From Thermoanaerobaculia bacterium (lineage in GTDB: Bacteria > Acidobacteriota > Thermoanaerobaculia > Gp7-AA8): DNA of 28,404 nucleotides. The notes below the pieces were generated by a model, which searched no databases, had not been told where the DNA came from, and was given only the letters and a program-made list of their open reading frames with translations. Shown here piece after piece: positions 23,547 through 28,404 of the stretch (its first letter is position 1; every line of letters starts with the position of its first letter). The DNA is taken from assembly GCA_017883215.1 (NCBI GenBank), contig JADGOA010000005.1, forward strand, positions 1 through 28,404. The letters run 5' to 3'. Made by a program: the position numbers and the translations under genes.

Positions 23547-26500
23547 CTATACCCCGATCGCCTGCGTCACCAGCGCCTGTTGCTGGGCCTCGTGGTGGTG
23601 GTGTGATCCTGTGGCTGGCGACGCCGAGACCGGCCGGCCGACGTACTGCAACTTCTGATTCGCGCCGACGAGCCCCTGCAGCCGATCGCTGAGGAACCGC
23701 CAGGCGCCCATGTTCTGCGGCTCCTCCTGGACCCACAGCACCTCGGTCGCGTTCGGATACTGCTTCAACGCCTTGGCCAGCATCGGCTGCGGGAACGGAT
23801 AGAACTGCTCGAGGCGGATGACCGGCACGTTCGCCTTCGCCTTGTCGCGCGCCGCTCTGAGATCGTAGTAGACCTTCCCGCCGGTGAGCACGATCCGCTT
23901 CACCTCCGCGGGCGCGATCTCGTGATCGAGCAGCACCGGCTCGAATCGCCCACTGGCCAGGTCGTCGATCGGCGATGCCGCCGCCGGAAGGCGCAGGAGC
24001 GACTTCGGCGTCATCACGATCAACGGCTTGCGCGGATTGTTCGCCATCTGCCGCCGCAGAACGTGGAAGTACTGCGCCGGCGTCGTCGGATAGACCACCT
24101 GCATGTTTCCTTCGGCGCAGAGCGTGAGGAATCTCTCGATGCGTGCGCTCGAATGCTCGGGACCCTGGCCTTCGTAGCCGTGCGGTAGAAGCATCGTCAG
24201 GCCACTGTGCTGGTCCCATTTCTCCTCGGCGCTGGAGATGAACTGGTCGATGATGATCTGCGAGCCGTTCATGAAGTCGCCGAACTGCGCTTCCCACATC
24301 ACCAGCGCGCCCGGATCAGCCACGGAATATCCGTACTCGAATCCGAGGACACCGTACTCGGAGAGATGCGAGTCGTAGACGGCGAAATCGACGTCTGCTT
24401 TCGGCTCGTTGGTCTGATGCGAGAGGGCGTTGTCGACGACCACCGGATCGGCCGGTGTCGCGGACCGGGTGTTGGCCAGCGCATTCAGCGGAACGTATCC
24501 ATCGCCCGTCATGTAGTTGAAAAGGATGGCGTGGCGCTGCGAGAACGTTCCGCGGCCACTGTCCTGACCCGACAGTCGCACGCGGTAGCCGTCGAGGAGC
24601 AGCGTGCCGAATGCGAGCAGCTCCGCGAAGGCCCAATCGACCGGGTCGTTCCCTTCCGCCATGGCCCGCCGGCGATTCAGAATCGTCTTCAGCTTCGGAT
24701 GAATCGTGAAGTCCTGCGGAGTGGTGGTCAGCGCTTCGCCGACAGCCTGCAGCCGCTGGCGCGTCACGGAGGTGTCCGGCGACGGCGCGTTCTGGAAGCC
24801 GGTGATCTCTTCGTCGCTGTAGAGCGGATCGCGATCGTCGTGCGGCATCTCCTGCTCGCGCGTGCGCTCGAACGCCTCCTGCAACGTCTTCTGGAACTGA
24901 TCGAGCCACTCCTCGGCTTCTTTTGGCCCGATGTCGCCCTTCCGCAGCAGCTGCTCGGTGTAGATCTTTCGCACCGAGCGGTGCTCCTTGATGGCCTTGT
25001 ACATCCGCGGCTGCGTCAGCGACGGTTCGTCGCCTTCGTTATGGCCCCACCGCCGGTAGCAGAGCATGTCGATCACGACGTCCTTGTTGAACTGCTGCCG
25101 GAAGTCGTAGGCGAGTTTCATCGCCCGGATGCACGCTTCCGGATCGTCGCCGTTGACGTGGAAGATCGGGGCCTGCACCATCTTTGCGACGTCCGTCGCG
25201 TAGACCGACGAGCGCGCCGACTCGGGCCCGGTGGTGAATCCGATCTGGTTATTGATGACCAGGTGGACCGTGCCGCCGGTGCGGTAACCCTGCAGCTGCG
25301 AGAGGTTCAGCGTCTCGGCCACCACGCCTTGTCCGGCGAATGCAGCGTCGCCGTGGATCAGCACAGCCAGCACGCGGGCGCGTTTGTCGTCGCCGATGAG
25401 CTTCTGCTTTGCGCGCACCATGCCTTCGACGATCGGGTCGACGGCCTCGAGGTGCGAGGGATTCGACGCCAGCGCCAGCTTCATCGTGCCGCCCTTCGGC
25501 GACTGGTGGGTTCCTTCCGCGCCGAGGTGGTACTTCACGTCGCCCGAGCCCTGGGTCGTGTTCGGATCGACGTCGCCTTCGAACTCGTGGAAGATCTTCT
25601 CGTACGACTTCCCGAGGATGTTGGCCAGGACGTTGAGGCGGCCGCGATGGGCCATGCCGATGACCGACTCCTCGACGCCTTCGGCCGTGGCCTCGTTGAA
25701 GAGAAAGTCCAGCATCGGAATGGCGGTCTCGGCTCCTTCGAGCGAGAAGCGTTTGTGTCCGACGTACTTCGTGTGCAGAAAACGCTCGAACGCTTCGGCG
25801 TCGTTGAGCATCAGAAGAATGCGGCGCTTGATCTCGAGATCGAGCGGCTGCTGGTTGCGCGTCGGCTCCATCCGGTCCTGAAGCCAGCGCTTCTGCACCG
25901 TCTCCTGGATGTGCATGTACTCGGGTCCGATCTTTCCGCAGTAGGTCTCGCGCAGGGTGTCGAGCACGTCGCGGAGCTTCGCCCGCGTCTTGCCGCACAA
26001 TCCGCCGCAGACGAATTCGCGATCGAGATCCCAGATCGTCAGACCGTAGAAGGCCGGATCGAGCTCCGGATGCCGCTTCACTTCGTATTCGAGCGGGTCG
26101 AGATCGGCGAGCAGATGTCCGCGCACGCGAAAGGCGTTGATCATCTGCAGCACGCGGGCCTCGCGTACGGCGGCGTCTTCGGTGTCGGCGAAGCGCGCCC
26201 GGTCCCTGGACCAGCGCACCGGCTCGTAGGGGATGCGGAGGTCGCGATAGAGGTCGTCGTAGAAGTTGTCCGCGCCGATGAGCAGTTCATGGACGCGCGC
26301 GAGGAACGCCCCCGACTCGGCGCCCTGAATGATGCGATGGTCGTAGGTCGACGTCATCGTCATCACCTTGGAGATCCCGAGGTCCGCGAGCACGGACGGA
26401 TCCGCGGCCGAGTACTCGGCCGGGTAGTCGATCTGTCCCGTGGCGATGATCGTTCCCTGAGTCTGCATCAGGCGCGGGACGGAAGCGACGGTTCCGAGCG

Positions 26501-27257
26501 TGCCGGGATTCGTCAGCGAGATGGTCGTGCCTTCGAAGTCGGAGATCTCCAGCGCGTTGCTTCGGGCTTTGCGCACGACGTCGTTGTACGTCTTCAGAAA
26601 CTGCGCGAAATCCATTGCCTGGGCGCGTTTGATGTTCGGGACGAGCAGCGAGCGCGAGCCGTCCTTCTTCTCCACGTCGATGGCCATGCCGAGGTTGATG
26701 TCGTCACGGTCGATGCGGACGGGAGTGCCGTCCTGCACGGCGAAGCCGGAGTTCATATGCGGGAACTTTGTGGCCGCCCGGACGATCGCCCAGGCGATGA
26801 TGTGGGTGAACGACGCCTTCGGTTGCCCGATCAACGCGAAGTGGTTGTTGATGACGCGCCGGTTTTCCTCGAGCGCCTTGACCGGGATGTTGCGGATCGA
26901 CGTCGCCGTCGGGACCTGGAGCGAAGCCTCCATGTTCTGCACGATCTTCGACGCCGCGCCGCGCAACGGCACCACTGTCGCCGCGGCCGCTGGTGCGGGG
27001 ACGGCAGTCGGGCGGGGGGTGGGCGGGGCGGCGGGGGCGGGCGGCTGCGTTGCTGCGGTCGCACTCATTTCACCGCTCTGGGCGGCGGCCGCCGGCTGTT
27101 CCTGAACGGCTTCTGAAAACTCGTCCTCGAGCTGCGGCTCGTAGTCCTGGAAAAACTCCCGCCAGCTCGCGCTCACCGATCCGGGATCGTTCCGATACTT
27201 TTCCCAGAGTTCTTCGATGAAGGCGGCGTTGGCTCCGTAAGTCGATGTCACTGCCAT
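23547..27257 (-). CDS. kgd: Fused 2-oxoglutarate dehydrogenase E1/succinyltransferase (Kgd type)
   Basis: TCA-cycle enzyme, 1236 aa from the chosen start, close to mycobacterial Kgd (about 1231). Order: N-terminal helix FIEELWEKYRNDP (13-25); Ala/Pro-rich linker (50-100); E2 succinyltransferase core (about 100-325), with DHRIIQG at 306-312 instead of the classical DHRxxDG, the form also seen in actinobacterial Kgd; then E1 with the ThDP/Mg motif from GDAAFAGQG (636) to NNQIGFTT (669-676), and the transketolase C-terminal domains. There is no lipoyl domain, so lipoyl groups must come from another E2 subunit. MAVTSTYG at 27257 is preferred over the upstream ATG at 27311. TAGGAT ends seven bases before it; its AGGA could alternatively be a Shine-Dalgarno. 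No E3 or sucCD is nearby. Confidence 0.93.
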   Translation of the reverse strand: MAVTSTYGANAAFIEELWEKYRNDPGSVSASWREFFQDYEPQLEDEFSEAVQEQPAAAAQSGEMSATAATQPPAPAAPPTPRPTAVPAPAAAATVVPLRGAASKIVQNMEASLQVPTATSIRNIPVKALEENRRVINNHFALIGQPKASFTHIIAWAIVRAATKFPHMNSGFAVQDGTPVRIDRDDINLGMAIDVEKKDGSRSLLVPNIKRAQAMDFAQFLKTYNDVVRKARSNALEISDFEGTTISLTNPGTLGTVASVPRLMQTQGTIIATGQIDYPAEYSAADPSVLADLGISKVMTMTSTYDHRIIQGAESGAFLARVHELLIGADNFYDDLYRDLRIPYEPVRWSRDRARFADTEDAAVREARVLQMINAFRVRGHLLADLDPLEYEVKRHPELDPAFYGLTIWDLDREFVCGGLCGKTRAKLRDVLDTLRETYCGKIGPEYMHIQETVQKRWLQDRMEPTRNQQPLDLEIKRRILLMLNDAEAFERFLHTKYVGHKRFSLEGAETAIPMLDFLFNEATAEGVEESVIGMAHRGRLNVLANILGKSYEKIFHEFEGDVDPNTTQGSGDVKYHLGAEGTHQSPKGGTMKLALASNPSHLEAVDPIVEGMVRAKQKLIGDDKRARVLAVLIHGDAAFAGQGVVAETLNLSQLQGYRTGGTVHLVINNQIGFTTGPESARSSVYATDVAKMVQAPIFHVNGDDPEACIRAMKLAYDFRQQFNKDVVIDMLCYRRWGHNEGDEPSLTQPRMYKAIKEHRSVRKIYTEQLLRKGDIGPKEAEEWLDQFQKTLQEAFERTREQEMPHDDRDPLYSDEEITGFQNAPSPDTSVTRQRLQAVGEALTTTPQDFTIHPKLKTILNRRRAMAEGNDPVDWAFAELLAFGTLLLDGYRVRLSGQDSGRGTFSQRHAILFNYMTGDGYVPLNALANTRSATPADPVVVDNALSHQTNEPKADVDFAVYDSHLSEYGVLGFEYGYSVADPGALVMWEAQFGDFMNGSQIIIDQFISSAEEKWDQHSGLTMLLPHGYEGQGPEHSSARIERFLTLCAEGNMQVVYPTTPAQYFHVLRRQMANNPRKPLIVMTPKSLLRLPAAASPIDDLASGRFEPVLLDHEIAPAEVKRIVLTGGKVYYDLRAARDKAKANVPVIRLEQFYPFPQPMLAKALKQYPNATEVLWVQEEPQNMGAWRFLSDRLQGLVGANQKLQYVGRPVSASPATGSHHHHEAQQQALVTQAIGV

Positions 27258-27264
27258 AGCGTCA

Positions 27265-27270
27265 ATCCTA
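27265..27270 (-). promoter_or_regulatory. TAGGAT before kgd: -10 hexamer or Shine-Dalgarno
   Basis: TAGGAT is seven bases before the ATG at 27257. The spacing equals that of the leaderless-type hexamers elsewhere in the window, but the embedded AGGA at eight bases would also work as a ribosome binding site. The sequence alone cannot decide. Confidence 0.35.
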
Positions 27271-27320
27271 ACCGTGCGCTCTGCGCGAGCATTCTGCGGA
27301 ACAGAGGCCACGTCCGCCGG

Positions 27321-27336
27321 GCGAGGCTCTCCTCGC
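27321..27336. terminator. Small hairpin downstream of the PAP2 gene
   Basis: GCGAGG-CTCT-CCTCGC is a perfect 6-bp hairpin in the 153-base gap between the PAP2 stop and kgd. There is no T tract, so a termination role is tentative. Confidence 0.3.
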
Positions 27337-27410
27337 GAATGATCCTCCGTCTCTTCAGCTGTGCAATCGAGCTCAGCCGGTGGCGAACCCTCGTTCGCTC
27401 GCTGCCTCGT

Positions 27411-28106
27411 TCAGTCTATCCCCGGCTCTCTCTCCGTCAGGGTGTGCGTCAGCGACGTCAGTCCCAGCCAGCCGAAGCCGGCCGCGAATCCGCCGAGCAC
27501 GTCCGAAGGAAAGTGAACGCCGAAATACACCCGCGAAAAGCCGACGCCGAGAATCGTCAGGCCGGCCAGCGTGTGGGCGACGGCCTGCGTTTCCACAGAC
27601 GAGTTCTGGACGAGATGGTGAACGACGATCGGATACGTCGCTGCGGAGAGAAGCGAGTGCCCGCTGGGGAAGCTGTGGGAGTTGGGAAGCTTGATGCGCC
27701 GCGCCAGCTCCTGCGGCCGCCGCCGCTGAAAGATGTTCTTCAGCAGAGTATTGATGATCATCGCTCCGCCGGTGGAGAGGGCGATCGTCCACGCGTCGTC
27801 CCGGCGCCCCTTGCGGATGAGGGCGATGGCGGTGATTCCGGCGGCGGTGCCGATGGCGGCGTGTGTCCCCAGCTGGGTGAGCGCCTGCATGACGTCGTGC
27901 ATGGTCGGATCGTCGACCTGGTGAACGGCAGCCATGATCGCTTCGTCGTAGCGGTCGGCCCGCCCGCGGACGACATGCTCCGCCTGCTGTTTGAAGAACC
28001 AGAACGCAATCGAGGCGAGCGCCACGCCGCCCGTCATGCCGATCGCGTGCGGCAGAAAGCGTTGTCTCCGCTTGGTTTTCGCCTTCGTCGCGGGACTCTT
28101 ATTCAC
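27411..28106 (-). CDS. PAP2-family membrane phosphatase
   Basis: 231-aa integral membrane phosphatase of the type-2 phosphatidic-acid phosphatase superfamily. The three signature blocks are complete: KNIFQRRRP (K-x6-RP), FPSGH, and SRVYFGVHFPSD (SR-x5-H-x3-D). The conserved His in each of the last two blocks is catalytic in the family. Several hydrophobic helices surround them. Substrates in the family include phosphatidate, PG-phosphate and undecaprenyl pyrophosphate; which applies here is unknown. The frame is open to an ATG at 28253, but that stretch lacks homology and codes for repeat-like sequence. I prefer the GTG at 28106 (VNKSPATK), which has TAGACT seven bases upstream; an internal ATG is also possible. 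Confidence 0.85.
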   Translation of the reverse strand: MNKSPATKAKTKRRQRFLPHAIGMTGGVALASIAFWFFKQQAEHVVRGRADRYDEAIMAAVHQVDDPTMHDVMQALTQLGTHAAIGTAAGITAIALIRKGRRDDAWTIALSTGGAMIINTLLKNIFQRRRPQELARRIKLPNSHSFPSGHSLLSAATYPIVVHHLVQNSSVETQAVAHTLAGLTILGVGFSRVYFGVHFPSDVLGGFAAGFGWLGLTSLTHTLTEREPGID

Positions 28107-28113
28107 GTCGCGG

Positions 28114-28119
28114 AGTCTA
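28114..28119 (-). promoter_or_regulatory. Candidate -10 TAGACT for the PAP2 gene
   Basis: TAGACT stands seven bases before the GTG at 28106, the same spacing as at the TerB-like gene. It supports a leaderless GTG start. Confidence 0.4.
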
Positions 28120-28262
28120 TCGCAACGCTTCAGAGTCGACGGGTTGCCGGCGACCCGGTGACCCGGTGAGCACAGCGCCGGCTCGCTGCGCTCGCCCGCA
28201 ACCGAAATGACGAACGAGCGCTTCCACGGTTGAGCGGGTGGCAGGGAAGTCAACCGTAGTGT

Positions 28263-28341
28263 GAGAGATCGGGCCCGGTCCCCTCGCCCCGCGCTCCCGA
28301 TCTCTCCGCTCGCACGGAACAGACCCGCGCGGGGCGAGGGG
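28263..28341. other. Two interleaved perfect inverted repeats (pseudoknot topology)
   Basis: Arm A GAGAGATCGGG (28263-28273) is complementary to A' (28296-28306), 11 bp. Arm B CCCCTCGCCCCGCG (28280-28293) is complementary to B' (28328-28341), 14 bp. The order is A-B-A'-B', with gaps of 6, 2 and 21 nt, which is the order of an H-type pseudoknot. The two stems could form together or exclude each other. No gene is recognised from 28107 to the right edge, so this may be the leader or tail of a gene outside the window, or a repeat element. Confidence 0.6.
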
Positions 28342-28404
28342 ATGCAGGGGAGTGGGGTACCGACGCTTCCACTTCCGATGCGATTGCCGGAATGCTCGAG
28401 GGAT

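Noticed and set aside
23547..24400. Separate lipoyl-bearing E2 subunit next to kgd
   Set aside because: The whole stretch is the C-terminal part of the fused protein, and no lipoyl motif is seen anywhere in the window.
24207..27116. 969-codon open frame on the plus strand opposite kgd
   Set aside because: It is the complement shadow of a well-recognised enzyme in GC-rich DNA. Its translation is Arg/Val/Asp-rich with no known domain.

Overview
The window is 28.4 kb of high-GC DNA. It encodes a TolC-type outer-membrane channel, a TonB-dependent receptor and an RND pump, so the host has a Gram-negative (diderm) envelope. Other clues are an actinobacterial-style fused 2-oxoglutarate dehydrogenase (Kgd), a YpdA-type bacillithiol-disulfide reductase homologue and many short palindromic intergenic repeats. 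I infer an uncultured-type bacterium near Acidobacteriota. That placement is inference and no marker here settles it. Nothing points to a phage, plasmid, IS element, CRISPR array, tRNA or rRNA.

Layout from left to right. dnaE (248-4333, +) encodes the replicative polymerase, with an intact PHP domain and a palindromic repeat pair inserted in frame in its linker. It converges on a four-gene drug-efflux operon read leftward: tetR, tolC-like channel, membrane-fusion lipoprotein and RND permease (10771 down to 4458). The regulator-channel and channel-adaptor junctions overlap or nearly abut, and two TetR-type operators sit at the operon start. Next come a 400-bp repeat-filled gap, a 1288-residue PAS/GAF/GGDEF/EAL cyclic-di-GMP enzyme, and upstream of it in the same direction a small M50 site-2-type membrane protease. 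A trans-sulfuration PLP enzyme (16060-17178, +) converges on an agmatinase-family gene. That gene is followed on the minus strand by a 97-residue CxxC/coiled-coil protein and a TerB-like protein. A conserved GCSID-family protein runs divergently from terB and converges on the YpdA-like reductase, which is divergent from a TonB-dependent receptor. The receptor converges on kgd (1236 aa), and a PAP2 phosphatase lies upstream of kgd in the same direction. The right edge holds two interleaved perfect inverted repeats with pseudoknot topology.

Most proteins are housekeeping or common accessory families, and I found no undescribed multi-gene protein system. The unusual content is in the non-coding DNA. 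All four tail-to-tail gene junctions carry palindromic repeats. Several of these have the layout of REP elements, a GTAG or GGAG tetranucleotide at the foot of a hairpin, including a full inverted pair at 19912-20014. Other gaps hold hairpins whose stems are made of short tandem repeats. Six genes have a TANNNT -10-like hexamer 5-7 nt before the start codon, which suggests frequent leaderless transcription.
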